Source of the DNA: Thiomicrorhabdus sp.
Lineage (GTDB): Bacteria; Pseudomonadota; Gammaproteobacteria; Thiomicrospirales; Thiomicrospiraceae
Assembly (NCBI GenBank): GCA_015487495.1
Contig: WFPP01000009.1
Span: forward strand, 1-33,868
Direction: 5' to 3'
DNA length: 33,868 bases
A program made the position numbers and the translations under genes. The notes below the pieces were generated by a model. The model saw only the letters and a list, made by a program, of their open reading frames with translations. It searched no databases and was not told the origin of the DNA. Below, in pieces: positions 10,087 through 18,724 of the stretch. Each line of letters begins with the position of its first letter. The stretch's first letter is position 1.

Positions 10087-11589
10087 ATGAACAAGCAAGA
10101 AAAATTTGCCATCGGCGGTGCAGAGGGCACTTTAATTGAACAGCTTGCCAAGATGAGTAATCGTCATGGTTTGATTACGGGTGCAACGGGAACGGGAAAA
10201 ACCGTTACCTTACAAGTGTTGGCAGAAAGTTTTTCTCGTTTGGGTGTTCCGGTTTTTGCAGCAGACATCAAAGGAGACCTGTCTGGCTTAAGTTCAGCAG
10301 GTACACCGCACCCTAAAATTGATGAACGGTTGCAAAAAATTCCGTTAGCAAGCTTTCAACAACGCCCTTATCCCGTGGTTTTTTGGGATATTTATGGCGA
10401 ACAGGGGCACCCGATACGGTCGACTATTTCAGAAATGGGGCCACTATTACTATCCAATCTACTTGATTTAAATGATGCCCAAACGGGTATTTTGTATGGT
10501 TGTTTTAAAATTGCTGATGATCAGGGGCTGTTATTATTAGATTTAAAAGACCTGCGTTCAATGTTAATCTGGATGAGCCATAATGCCAAATCGTTACGGG
10601 GAGAGTATGGCAATATTTCCAGTGCCAGTATTGGAGCGATACAACGACGCTTGTTGGTATTGGAAGAACAAGGGGCAGAACACTTTTTTGGTGAGCCAGC
10701 ACTGAAATTAAAAGATTTAATGCAAGTGGATTTTTCTGGAAACGGGGTGATTAACTTGTTTGATGCCACCAAGTTGATGGTTCAATCGCCAAGAGTGTAC
10801 GCCTCTTTTTTATTGTGGTTGCTTTCAGAGCTGTTTGAACAACTTCCAGAAGTGGGTAATCCCGACAAGCCTAAGTTAGTTTTCTTTTTTGATGAAGCCC
10901 ATTTATTGTTTAATCAGGCGCCTAAGGTTTTGATTGATAAAATAGAGCAAGTAGTGCGATTAATCCGTTCAAAAGGCGTGGGCATCTATTTTATTACCCA
11001 AAGCCCACTGGATGTGCCAGAAGAGATTTTAGGGCAGATGGGGTTAAAAATTCAACACGCTTTAAGGGCATTTACACCCAAAGACCGTAAAGTCATTAAA
11101 AATGTGGCAGAGTCCTTTCCCCCTAACCCGGAATTTGATACCGAGACGATGATTACAGCACTGGGTACAGGGGAGGCATTGGTTTCTGTGTTAGATGAAA
11201 AAGGTCGGCCACAAGCCGTTCAAAAAACCTTAATTCGGCCACCCGAATCCCGTATTGGGCCTTTGACAAAAGAAGAGCGTCAAGCGCGAATAGAGCGTTC
11301 ACCCTTAAAAGGGCATTATGATGAGCGCGTGGATCGTAACTCGGCTTATGAAATATTAAAAAGCCGAGCAGAAGAGATGCAAGCACAACAGGAAGAAGCG
11401 GAGAAGCAAGCCGAAGCAGAAAAAAGTAAAAAATCGACGACTCACAGTAGAAAAAAACGAAGTTCACGTGGCAGAACAAGGCAGAGTAGCGTTGAAGCCC
11501 TTGTTAAAAGCGCAGCGCGTTCTATTGGCAGCGGGCTAGGTCGAAAAATTATTCGAGGCATTATGGGATCACTGTTTGGTGGCCGTTAA
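10087..11589 (+). CDS. HerA/FtsK-like ATPase, DUF853 family (YjgR-like)
   Basis: A predicted P-loop ATPase of the HerA-FtsK superfamily, similar to E. coli YjgR, whose cellular role is poorly known. Walker A is GATGTGKT early in the protein (about 30-37), FAADIKGDLSGL follows, and Walker B is FFFDEAHLLF near the middle, followed by RSKGVGIYFITQSP (sensor-like). About the last 110 residues are charged, with an EEMQAQQEEAEKQAEAEK helix and a basic segment (SRKKRSSRGRTR), ending in a glycine-rich tail. The frame opens at 10033, inside the groESL terminator; the ATG at 10087 with AGGGGG just upstream is the better start, giving 500 residues. argC follows 16 bases later, so the two may be cotranscribed without an obvious functional link. 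Confidence 0.88.
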   Translation: MNKQEKFAIGGAEGTLIEQLAKMSNRHGLITGATGTGKTVTLQVLAESFSRLGVPVFAADIKGDLSGLSSAGTPHPKIDERLQKIPLASFQQRPYPVVFWDIYGEQGHPIRSTISEMGPLLLSNLLDLNDAQTGILYGCFKIADDQGLLLLDLKDLRSMLIWMSHNAKSLRGEYGNISSASIGAIQRRLLVLEEQGAEHFFGEPALKLKDLMQVDFSGNGVINLFDATKLMVQSPRVYASFLLWLLSELFEQLPEVGNPDKPKLVFFFDEAHLLFNQAPKVLIDKIEQVVRLIRSKGVGIYFITQSPLDVPEEILGQMGLKIQHALRAFTPKDRKVIKNVAESFPPNPEFDTETMITALGTGEALVSVLDEKGRPQAVQKTLIRPPESRIGPLTKEERQARIERSPLKGHYDERVDRNSAYEILKSRAEEMQAQQEEAEKQAEAEKSKKSTTHSRKKRSSRGRTRQSSVEALVKSAARSIGSGLGRKIIRGIMGSLFGGR

Positions 11590-11605
11590 TTAGTTAGGAA
11601 AAAGC

Positions 11606-12658
11606 ATGCAAACCAATAAAAAAGTTCAAGTAGGCATTGTTGGAGGAACAGGGTATACCGGGGTCGAGTTATTAAGAAACTTGGCAAGCCATCCTAGCGT
11701 AGAAGTAACCATGATTACCTCTCGCAGTGAAAACGGGGTTGCCGTGGCGGATATGTACCCAAATTTACGTGGGATTTATGATTTACAATTTTCCGTGCCG
11801 AATATTGAGCAATTAAAAACCTGTGATGTGGTCTTTTTTGCAACCCCTCATGGTGTTGCGATGAGCATGGCCAAGGCATTGATTGAACATGGCGTGAAGG
11901 TCATTGATCTTGCGGCTGATTTTCGGATTGAAAATTTAGCCTTGTGGGAAAAATGGTACGGCATGACACACACGGGCGCCGATTTAATGACGGATGTTGT
12001 CTATGGATTACCCGAATATTACCGTTCGCGGATTAAAGAGGCGAAGATCATTGCCAATCCGGGTTGTTATCCAACCAGTATCTTATTAGGCATTTTACCG
12101 TTATTAAAAACAGGCTTGGTCGAAACAACGTCCATTATTGCCGATGGAAAGTCCGGAGTAAGTGGCGCGGGAAAAGGAGCAAATGTCGCCATGTTGGGAG
12201 CAGAAATGAGCGAAAGTTTTAAGGCTTACGGCGTGAATGGACACCGTCATCAACCTGAAATGGTTGAAAAAATGAACGAAGTGACAGGCACTTCCGTTGA
12301 TTTAACTTTTGTTCCACACTTAATTCCGATGGTACGTGGTATGGAATCGACGATTTATGCGACCCTAACGCAAGATACCTCACAAGAAGCCATTCAAGCA
12401 TTGTATGAAGAAACTTATGCTTCCGAACCTTTTGTGGATGTGATGCCCGCTGGTAGCTTGCCTGAAACGCGAATGGTTAAAGGTTCTAATATGTGCCGTA
12501 TGGCCATTTATCGCCCAGCAGGGGGGGGAAGAATTGTGATTACTTCGGTCATTGATAACCTCGTTAAGGGCGCAGCAGGTCAAGCCATTCAAAATATGAA
12601 TATTCTATTTGGACTGGATGAGCGTTTAGGCTTAAATCAAGTGGCCTTATTGCCTTAA
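11606..12658 (+). CDS. argC: N-acetyl-gamma-glutamyl-phosphate reductase
   Basis: Third step of arginine synthesis: NADPH-dependent reduction of N-acetylglutamyl phosphate to the semialdehyde. The 350 residues begin with a Rossmann motif ([16 protein letters not shown]) and carry the catalytic cysteine in [22 protein letters not shown] and the histidine-rich [12 protein letters not shown] are also typical. The length fits the long-form family. TAGGAAAAAGC precedes the ATG at 11606. An eight-G run lies within codons for the RPAGGGRI segment (about 12521-12528), a possible slippage site. The stop codon is the first part of a dispersed repeat (12655-12677). Confidence 0.96.
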   Translation: MQTNKKVQVGIVGGTGYTGVELLRNLASHPSVEVTMITSRSENGVAVADMYPNLRGIYDLQFSVPNIEQLKTCDVVFFATPHGVAMSMAKALIEHGVKVIDLAADFRIENLALWEKWYGMTHTGADLMTDVVYGLPEYYRSRIKEAKIIANPGCYPTSILLGILPLLKTGLVETTSIIADGKSGVSGAGKGANVAMLGAEMSESFKAYGVNGHRHQPEMVEKMNEVTGTSVDLTFVPHLIPMVRGMESTIYATLTQDTSQEAIQALYEETYASEPFVDVMPAGSLPETRMVKGSNMCRMAIYRPAGGGRIVITSVIDNLVKGAAGQAIQNMNILFGLDERLGLNQVALLP

Positions 12659-12762
12659 GGAAACTCTGAATAAGTCCATTTTTTACCAGAAACAAGCATG
12701 TAAGTCATTGGATTAATAAAATCACAGAAATGTTGATTGGGACTTAATCAGAGGCTTCTTAA
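12655..12762. repeat. MITE-like element with inverted repeat ends
   Basis: Left end 12655-12677 and right end 12740-12762 are 23-base inverted repeats of each other with 4 mismatches (both contain CTCTGA and TAAGTCC; outer TTAAG). The whole is 108 bp, non-coding, and takes the TAA stop of argC into its left end. Single ends of the same sequence occur elsewhere in the window. The form suggests a non-autonomous mobile element or REP-type repeat; no transposase of matching ends is visible. Confidence 0.6.
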
Positions 12763-12790
12763 AGAAGTTGTGATTAGTCATGATAAGTGA

Positions 12791-13075
12791 TTACAATATT
12801 TTTTTATGTGAACACGCTTGTTTGCAGGGGGGAACGGGATCGACTCCGCCCGGGTTTTTAGGATGGCAACGAGCAATGCGTTTGATGGCTAACCAGCTCC
12901 CTTTGATGACGCCATGTTGTTTTATGGCTTCCAGTGTATAGTGGGAACAACTGGGATAAAATCGGCATCGAGGCCCAATTATTGGGCTAATAAAGAGTTG
13001 GTAAAAACGTACAATGATAATGAATAGCCAATAAATAGGGTTAAAACGCCTTAAATTTGAAGGATCTTTCTTCAT
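12791..13075 (-). CDS. yidD: YidD-type membrane protein insertion efficiency factor
   Basis: Small membrane-associated protein that helps YidC/Sec-dependent insertion of inner-membrane proteins. The 94 residues show the diagnostic [23 protein letters not shown] (given by its ends FYQLFISPI and [10 protein letters not shown]), then [10 protein letters not shown] and GGVDPVP. A strong AGGAGG lies upstream of the ATG. In most bacteria yidD sits between rnpA and yidC; here it stands alone between a MITE-like element and a gene-poor stretch, an unusual place. Confidence 0.93.
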   Translation of the reverse strand: MKKDPSNLRRFNPIYWLFIIIVRFYQLFISPIIGPRCRFYPSCSHYTLEAIKQHGVIKGSWLAIKRIARCHPKNPGGVDPVPPCKQACSHKKIL

Positions 13076-13125
13076 ATTGTTATCCTCCTTGTTTGTTATG
13101 AATCAGCGCTTCTCTTGCCATGTTT

Positions 13126-13158
13126 ACCTAAGTCCACTTAAGTCTGACAGCTCTTAGG
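13126..13158. repeat. Second short dispersed repeat, copy 1
   Basis: ACCTAAGTCC then TTAAGTCTGACAG (13126-13150) closely matches 22683-22706 (ACCTAAGTCC, GATAAGTCCGACAG). CCTAAG at 13127-13132 also pairs with CTTAGG at 13153-13158. Only two copies are seen here, so its nature is unknown. Confidence 0.45.
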
Positions 13159-13353
13159 AGAGGCGTAGTCAGTACCAAAATTTCTCAACAGAGGATTTCA
13201 GCCCTTTTTTATGAAGGTTTAAACTGGATAATAGTTTGCTTCTGCACTTAGGCATTATTGTACGTTCTGTGAGTTTAATTTTCAGTAATTTTGAGTGATA
13301 CTCTTTTTTATTTAACAGGGTAACGGTTTAAAACAAGGAGCGGTCAAGTCGGC

Positions 13354-13375
13354 GATTAATCAGAGTTTCCTTAAG
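13354..13375. repeat. Dispersed repeat copy, single end
   Basis: GATTAATCAGAGTTTCCTTAAG fits the family core (TTAAGGAAACTCTGATTAA on the other strand). No inverted partner is seen nearby. Confidence 0.6.
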
Positions 13376-13811
13376 GCGTTGTGTAGAGATTCATGAACGG
13401 GCATTTTCTTAATGTTGATTTCTTGAAAAGAATCATTGCATTCTACTGAAAACAGGGAAAAATCTTACAATGTTTCAGGATAGAATACTAGGAGGCTGTC
13501 TGATAACTAAAAATCGACTGCAAATCCCACAAACACCATAATCTGAGCTTATCAAAGTCGTTAAGTAGCCGTGTGCTATTCGCCTTGCTTGAATTCTGGT
13601 TTAGCCTCCTTTCGGAGGGGGCTTTAAGTGTGTTTAAGGTGAGTAGTGTAGTATGATGATTTAACGAAAGATACTCAAAAATGAATTTGAAAATGGTTTG
13701 TCATGACTCGGCAAACTATTGGTGTATATAGGTTATGCTATAGGTTGTTACTGGTTTAGATAAGATCAAGTAGATTGTGTGGCGACGCTTTTTTTAGGAG
13801 CAGGAGTAGAT

Positions 13812-15008
13812 ATGTCGGATATTTTTATTGGTAGGCAACCCGTGCTAGATACAGAAATGAATGTATTTGCTTATGATTTGCAATTTTATCAAGGCCTGAG
13901 TCCTTCTGAAAAAATGTTGCAAGCGACAAGGGATTTGATAAACAAAATTCAAGAGTCTATCGGGTTTCAATCCATTATTGGTGAACATTCTGCGGTGCTA
14001 CACTTGCCCAGTTCATTAATTTGCAAAGAAGTGCTTCCTAACTTAAATAAAAATTTTCCGTTGCTATTGGAGATTTCAAAAGAAGTGATTGGAAATGTAC
14101 AAGTGCTTCGAAATTTAAAAGCGTTAAAACAAGATGGTTCCCGCATTGTGTTAGGCGATTTAAGTGCTTCTGAATCCTCAGCCAAACTTGCTAGTATTAG
14201 TGACTACGTTAAGATGGATATTGAGGCCCATCCTGAAATTGACTTAAGGAGCACAGTGGATGCTTTGCACGATAAAGGCATTAAAGTGATTGCACAAAAT
14301 GTGGATACTCAAGAGAAGTTTCAGGTATTAAAAAAATTGGGATTTGATTACTTTCAAGGGTATTTTTTTAATCAACCAACCATAATCAATGGCCAGAAAC
14401 TTTCTGGAAATCGCCTGATTCTATTGGAGTTATTGGCAAAAATAAATGCCCCCTATACTCGCTTTCAAGAGCTGTCTTATATAATCAGTCAAGATGTTGC
14501 CTTGAGTTATAAGCTGTTAGAGGTGATTAACCGACCTGCGGCGATGGTACCCGTTCAAGTGGATAGTATTAGTGATGCTTTACGTTATTTAGGGTTAAAT
14601 CGTTTAAAATTCTGGGTTAATACGATGGTGCTTTCTGATTTAGAGGGGGTTCCCAAAGAATTGTTAACCAGCTCTTTGGCAAGAGCGAAGTTTTGTGAAC
14701 GTCTCGCACTGGATACAGGGTATCAAAAAGAGAGTGAGAGCTTCTTTTTAGTTGGGCTGTTTTCAAACCTAGGTGCGTTTTTTAAAATGCCTATAGAGGA
14801 TATAGTGATTGATATGCCACTATCCAATGAAATCAAGGCCGCATTAATTCAACGGTTTGGCCCAATGGGTGAAACTCTGAATGTATTGGAAACGCTTGAG
14901 AAACTGGATGCATCCTCTAATCAACTGCACTTTAAAGAATTAAATGTTACGGATTTGTCTGAGCGTTTTTTATTGGCAAATGCCTGGGCACAGCAGGCCA
15001 TTTTATAA
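13812..15008 (+). CDS. EAL-HDOD signalling protein with degenerate EAL domain
   Basis: A 398-residue protein of the YuxH-like type: an N-terminal EAL-fold domain (about 1-200) followed by an HDOD domain (about 205-390). The N-terminus IFIGRQPVLDTEMNVFAYDL is typical of the family. The EAL signature is replaced by YDL, and the metal-binding acidic residues of active phosphodiesterases (DDFGTG loop) are absent, although DYFQGYFF remains. It therefore probably cannot cleave cyclic-di-GMP and may act as a binding or protein-protein module. HDOD domains are HD-related but lack the catalytic HD pair. The frame opens with a GTG at 13779; the ATG at 13812 with AGGAG six bases earlier is preferred. 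It is monocistronic. Confidence 0.87.
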   Translation: MSDIFIGRQPVLDTEMNVFAYDLQFYQGLSPSEKMLQATRDLINKIQESIGFQSIIGEHSAVLHLPSSLICKEVLPNLNKNFPLLLEISKEVIGNVQVLRNLKALKQDGSRIVLGDLSASESSAKLASISDYVKMDIEAHPEIDLRSTVDALHDKGIKVIAQNVDTQEKFQVLKKLGFDYFQGYFFNQPTIINGQKLSGNRLILLELLAKINAPYTRFQELSYIISQDVALSYKLLEVINRPAAMVPVQVDSISDALRYLGLNRLKFWVNTMVLSDLEGVPKELLTSSLARAKFCERLALDTGYQKESESFFLVGLFSNLGAFFKMPIEDIVIDMPLSNEIKAALIQRFGPMGETLNVLETLEKLDASSNQLHFKELNVTDLSERFLLANAWAQQAIL

Positions 15009-15153
15009 TACATTTTCTGCATGATGTGGCATGTGAATGAAATATTCAGTCCTCGTCGTTTGTAAGAATAAGTTGAGACAGAAGAAGTAAATGCCCGTCT
15101 CTTTTTTTATTCATGCATTTTAGTTTACGTAGCGGTGTTTTTGTTTGAATGCA

Positions 15154-15177
15154 ATTTTTAGATAACGATCTAAAAAT
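15154..15177. promoter_or_regulatory. Perfect palindrome upstream of the aldehyde dehydrogenase
   Basis: ATTTTTAGAT (15154-15163), AACG, ATCTAAAAAT (15168-15177): a perfect 10-bp inverted repeat about 80 bases before the gene at 15257. It could be an operator or, given the AT-rich stem, a weak terminator for the gene upstream. Confidence 0.4.
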
Positions 15178-15256
15178 GAAAAGCACTCTTGTCAATCTGC
15201 TTTTTTGAAACGATTTATAGTATTCATTTTTTTATTACTTTTGTAAGGAGTTCTTT

Positions 15257-16627
15257 ATGGCAATGGAATCAATTAATCCGGCAACAGGTGAGTTATTAGG
15301 TCGTTTTGAAACTTGGGATCAAGCAACGTTGGATGAAGTGGTTACTCAGGCAGGGTATCAATTTAAAGACTGGTCTCAGTTAACTCCTATTGAAGACCGT
15401 TGTGTGATGATGAAGCGTGTTGCAGATGTGCTACGTGATGACAGTGAGCAATTAGCCGAGCTCATTACACTTGAAATGGGAAAAACCTTTGTTGAGGCCC
15501 AAGGTGAAATTGAAAAATGTGCAGCCGTTTGTGAATATTATGCTGAGAATGGCCCGAGATTTTTAGCCGATGAACAGGTTGAAACGCATGCCTCAAAAAG
15601 TTATGTGCACTATCAGCCATTAGGGGTCGTGCTGGCAGTGATGCCTTGGAATTACCCTTTCTGGCAAGTGTTTCGCTTTGCTGCTCCCGCGTTAGTGGCA
15701 GGAAACATTGCTATTTTAAAGCATGCATCTAATGTGCCTCAATGCGCCTTGGCTTTGGAAGAAGTCTTTCGAAAAGCAGGGTTTCCAGAGAATATTTTTA
15801 CTACGCTTATGATTGGTGCCGGAATGGTAGAAAGTGTGATTCGTCATCCTGCTGTCAGGGCTGTTACATTAACAGGCAGTGAAAATGCAGGTCGAAAAGT
15901 CGCCAGTGTAGCGGGCTCCGAATTAAAGAAAACGGTTTTAGAGCTGGGGGGAGCCGATGCCTTTATTGTGTTAGACAGTGCCAATATGGATGCCGCTGTA
16001 CAAGGTGCAGTAGCAGGGCGTTTTTTGAATATGGGACAAAGCTGTATTGCGGCTAAACGCTTTATTGTTGATCAGAGTTGTTTTGATACGTTTGTCGAAA
16101 AATTTAAAACTGCGATTGAAGAAAAATTTGTAGCAGGCGATCCTATGGATCATGCAACAACCTTAGCTCCAATGTCACGTCAAGATTTATTAGAAGAGAT
16201 GCATGAACAAGTTATGAGAGCGGTTGATATGGGAGCGACCTTGGTAACAGGTGGTTATCAGCTTGATCGACCGGGCAGTTATTATGCGCCCACAATTCTA
16301 ACGGGTGTTACCAGCGATATGCCCGCGTACAGTGAAGAGTTTTTTGGCCCCGTGGCGATGGTGTTTTCTGCAACCGAACCCGCTCATGCCCTGGGCATTG
16401 CCAACTCAATCAACTATGGCTTGGGTGGCTCGGTGTGGAGTGATGACTTAACCACGGCTGAAACCATTGCGCGTGGGATGGAGTCGGGTGCGACCTTTAT
16501 CAATAGCCCGAGTTTTTCAGATCAAAGGATGCCATTTGGGGGGATAAAAAACTCAGGTTATGGCCGAGAACTCTCCTCTCAGGGAATTCGAGAGTTTATG
16601 AATGTGAAGTCGATCTGGATTAAATAA
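15257..16627 (+). CDS. NAD(P)-dependent aldehyde dehydrogenase, succinate-semialdehyde type
   Basis: A 456-residue aldehyde dehydrogenase, most like the GabD1 succinate-semialdehyde dehydrogenases, which oxidise succinate semialdehyde to succinate. Visible features: SINPATGE at the N-terminus, PLGVVLAVMPWNYPFWQ, VTLTGSENAGR (cofactor fold), the general base E229 in VLELGG, catalytic C263 in NMGQSC, EEFFGPVAMVF and PFGGIKNSGYGRE. TAAGGAG lies before the ATG. The stop overlaps the next start (TAATG at 16625-16629), so it is translationally coupled to a membrane protein. No GABA transaminase or other pathway gene is present, so the physiological aldehyde is uncertain; an autotroph might use it to bridge 2-oxoglutarate and succinate. 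Confidence 0.88.
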   Translation: MAMESINPATGELLGRFETWDQATLDEVVTQAGYQFKDWSQLTPIEDRCVMMKRVADVLRDDSEQLAELITLEMGKTFVEAQGEIEKCAAVCEYYAENGPRFLADEQVETHASKSYVHYQPLGVVLAVMPWNYPFWQVFRFAAPALVAGNIAILKHASNVPQCALALEEVFRKAGFPENIFTTLMIGAGMVESVIRHPAVRAVTLTGSENAGRKVASVAGSELKKTVLELGGADAFIVLDSANMDAAVQGAVAGRFLNMGQSCIAAKRFIVDQSCFDTFVEKFKTAIEEKFVAGDPMDHATTLAPMSRQDLLEEMHEQVMRAVDMGATLVTGGYQLDRPGSYYAPTILTGVTSDMPAYSEEFFGPVAMVFSATEPAHALGIANSINYGLGGSVWSDDLTTAETIARGMESGATFINSPSFSDQRMPFGGIKNSGYGRELSSQGIREFMNVKSIWIK

Positions 16628-17409
16628 TGCTTGACCTGTTTTTTAAAACACTTACAGACTTAAAAGAGCCGGCCATTTTATGGCGGCTTTTTATTCCATT
16701 TTTAGCCGCGATTATTTTGGTCTCCCTTTTGGGATACGGGCTGTTTGGTGTGTTTTTGTTCAGTGATTTTGTGACACAAAATCCTATGGTAGTAGATGTA
16801 ACCACATGGTCATCAGAGGTTGAACAAAGTATTGGAGCGATTCCAATTATAGGTGCCATTTTATTGTGGATCATCTCATCTGTTTTTGTGGTGATTGCTG
16901 GTATTTTAGGGGTTTTACTCGGCAGTTACTTGATTTTGCTTTTTGCCATGATTATTACAGGTTTTATGACGGACAGTTTGGTGAAAGTCGTGCATGATAA
17001 ACACTACCCCAATGTGGACTATCAAGGGCACGGTACCATGTTAGGCATGTTGGGTAAAATGCTTAAATTTGGCTTGCTTTTACTGTTGCTTTTCTTGCTG
17101 ACCTTTCCAATGTTGTTTATTCCCTTGGTGAATATTATTTGGTTCTGGCTACTCGGTTTTCTCTTCTTTCGTTATGCATTGGTGTTGGATGTTGGCCAAG
17201 TGATTTTGCCAGAAAACCTATTTAATGAGATTAAAGGCCTGGGTGATTGGCCTTCAACTTTGGTGTTAGGGCTATTTTTTTTATTAAGCACCTTTCCGAT
17301 ACTTGGTCTGTTTGCCCCCGTTTTTGGTGTCATTGCACTGGCTCATTACTATTTTGACCATCTTTCTACGATGCCTAAAACAACGGATTCCAACAGTGCA
17401 GAAGAGTGA
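16627..17409 (+). CDS. EI24/CysZ-family inner-membrane protein
   Basis: A 260-residue integral membrane protein of the EI24 superfamily, which includes the sulfate permease CysZ. It opens LFFKTLTDLKEPAILWRLFIP-like (a CysZ-type amphipathic start) and has about five hydrophobic spans: about 22-45, 73-100 (two closely spaced), 140-165 and 200-235. The start overlaps the stop of the aldehyde dehydrogenase, so the two are coupled, but a shared role is not obvious. A sulfate or thiosulfate transport role would suit a sulfur oxidiser but is inference. The gene converges on the DEAD-box helicase. Confidence 0.78.
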   Translation: MLDLFFKTLTDLKEPAILWRLFIPFLAAIILVSLLGYGLFGVFLFSDFVTQNPMVVDVTTWSSEVEQSIGAIPIIGAILLWIISSVFVVIAGILGVLLGSYLILLFAMIITGFMTDSLVKVVHDKHYPNVDYQGHGTMLGMLGKMLKFGLLLLLLFLLTFPMLFIPLVNIIWFWLLGFLFFRYALVLDVGQVILPENLFNEIKGLGDWPSTLVLGLFFLLSTFPILGLFAPVFGVIALAHYYFDHLSTMPKTTDSNSAEE

Positions 17410-17425
17410 GTTCAGTGTTTTTTCT

Positions 17426-17457
17426 CCCCCCTTGTTTTCTATATAGTGGGGGGGGGG
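17426..17457. terminator. Possible bidirectional terminator with C6/G10 arms
   Basis: CCCCCC (17426-17431) and ten G (17448-17457) face each other across 16 bases between two convergent genes. The pairing is strong, but T-tracts after the stem are poor, so termination is only suggested by position. Confidence 0.35.
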
Positions 17458-17461
17458 TTAA

Positions 17462-18706
17462 TTATGATTTTTTTGTGTGCTTTCTTGCTTTCATTTTTTT
17501 GGGTTTTTTACTCTTTTTCTTGGTTTTTTTCTTCTTTTTTACCTTTTTCAGTGCGTCTTTGAGTGTAAAGTTGGGTTCAAGCCCTGCGATTTTTTCGACA
17601 GGAAGGGATTGTTCTAAATGGTATTCGATACGCTCCATCTTTTTAAGATCATGATGCTCCACCAGATTAATGGCGATTCCCACTTGTTGGGCTCGTCCTG
17701 TTCGTCCAATGCGATGAATATAAATATCGCCACGGTAGGGAATATCGTAGTTAATGACATGAGTGATATGTAACATATCTAATCCACGTGCTGCCACATC
17801 AGTTGCGACCAAGACTTTGATTTTTTGTGTTTTAAACTTTTTGAGCTTTTCAAGTCGAACGGCCTGGATAAAGTCGCCATGTAATACTTGAGCCGAGATA
17901 TTTTGCGATTGAAGCCATTTGGTGACTTCGATTGCTTTGTCTTTTTTATTACAGAATACAATGGCACTCTGGCAGGTTTCATCTTGTACTAAATTGGCAA
18001 GTAGGGCTTGTTTGTGTGCCTTGTCGTTAGCGAGATAAATGGACTGTTGAATTTGTCCGGATTGTTGGTTAGGTGCATTGACTTGAATAACTTCTGGGTC
18101 TTCCAGAATTTCTTTAGCAAAGCGCTCAATGCCTTTGCCTGAGAGCGTGGCTGAGAAAAGCCCAGCTTGAAAGTCGGTTGGAATGGATTCAAGCAGTGCG
18201 TGCACTGTCGGGCCCTGGCCCATGTCCAGCATTCGGTCGGCTTCATCGATAATAACGATTTCAATATAGGATAAATCAACGTTTTCATTTTCCATTAATT
18301 TGGCAAGCCGTCCAGGAGTGGCCACTAAAATATCACAAGCTCGGGTGAGCGTATCGGCTTGTTGGCTTTGCTTAAACCCTCCTGTAATAATGACCGTTGG
18401 AAAGTTGCCATTACTGCCCAGTTGATTAACCACCTTATGAATTTGGAAGGCTAATTCTCGCGTTGGGGAGAGAATGAGAACACGAGGGTGTCGAGTTGAA
18501 CGTTTGGGTTCATCCAGTAAATATTGTAAAACGGGAATGACAAATGCTGCCGTTTTGCCTGTGCCAGTTGCGGCCCCTGCTAATACATCACGCCGCTCCA
18601 GCATGGCTGGAATGACTGCTTCCTGAATAGGAGTGGCCTTGTGATACGACTGTTTTTTGATGGCCTCTAATAGGCACTCATCCAGATCAAAGTCTTCAAA
18701 CGTCAT
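17462..18706 (-). CDS. DEAD-box RNA helicase, SrmB-like
   Basis: ATP-dependent RNA helicase, most similar to SrmB (50S ribosome assembly). The 414 residues contain the Q motif (F at 3-6, TPIQ), motif I AATGTGKT (45-52), PTREL (Ia), TPGR (Ib), DEAD (II), SAT (III), DVAARGLD (V) and HRIGRTGR (VI). The last 35 residues are extremely lysine-rich (KKVKKKKKTKKKSKKPKK), suiting RNA binding; poly-A runs here could affect reading-frame stability. Its start is 19 bases after the end of ppnN, so both may be transcribed together. SrmB is the nearest recognised E. coli relative by N-terminal pattern (LDECLLEAI), but RhlE-like assignment cannot be excluded. Confidence 0.9.
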   Translation of the reverse strand: MTFEDFDLDECLLEAIKKQSYHKATPIQEAVIPAMLERRDVLAGAATGTGKTAAFVIPVLQYLLDEPKRSTRHPRVLILSPTRELAFQIHKVVNQLGSNGNFPTVIITGGFKQSQQADTLTRACDILVATPGRLAKLMENENVDLSYIEIVIIDEADRMLDMGQGPTVHALLESIPTDFQAGLFSATLSGKGIERFAKEILEDPEVIQVNAPNQQSGQIQQSIYLANDKAHKQALLANLVQDETCQSAIVFCNKKDKAIEVTKWLQSQNISAQVLHGDFIQAVRLEKLKKFKTQKIKVLVATDVAARGLDMLHITHVINYDIPYRGDIYIHRIGRTGRAQQVGIAINLVEHHDLKKMERIEYHLEQSLPVEKIAGLEPNFTLKDALKKVKKKKKTKKKSKKPKKMKARKHTKKS

Positions 18707-18724
18707 AAGAGTTCCAAATCGGTT

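Larger units (their letters stand above)
13076..13811. other. Long non-coding stretch between yidD and the EAL-HDOD gene
   Basis: About 735 bp without a credible gene. It contains a second short repeat (13126-13150), a single copy of the TTCCTTAAG family (13354-13375), a segment GGAGGCTGTCTGATAACT at about 13492-13509 that resembles an insertion-sequence end, and a terminator-like hairpin at about 13601-13624 (GCCTCC TTTC GGAGG). No tRNA or conserved RNA was recognised. It looks like a landing area for small elements. Confidence 0.5.

Noticed and set aside
15188-15222. Promoter TTGTCA ... TATAGT before the aldehyde dehydrogenase
   Set aside because: The spacer would be 21 bases, too long for a normal sigma70 promoter.
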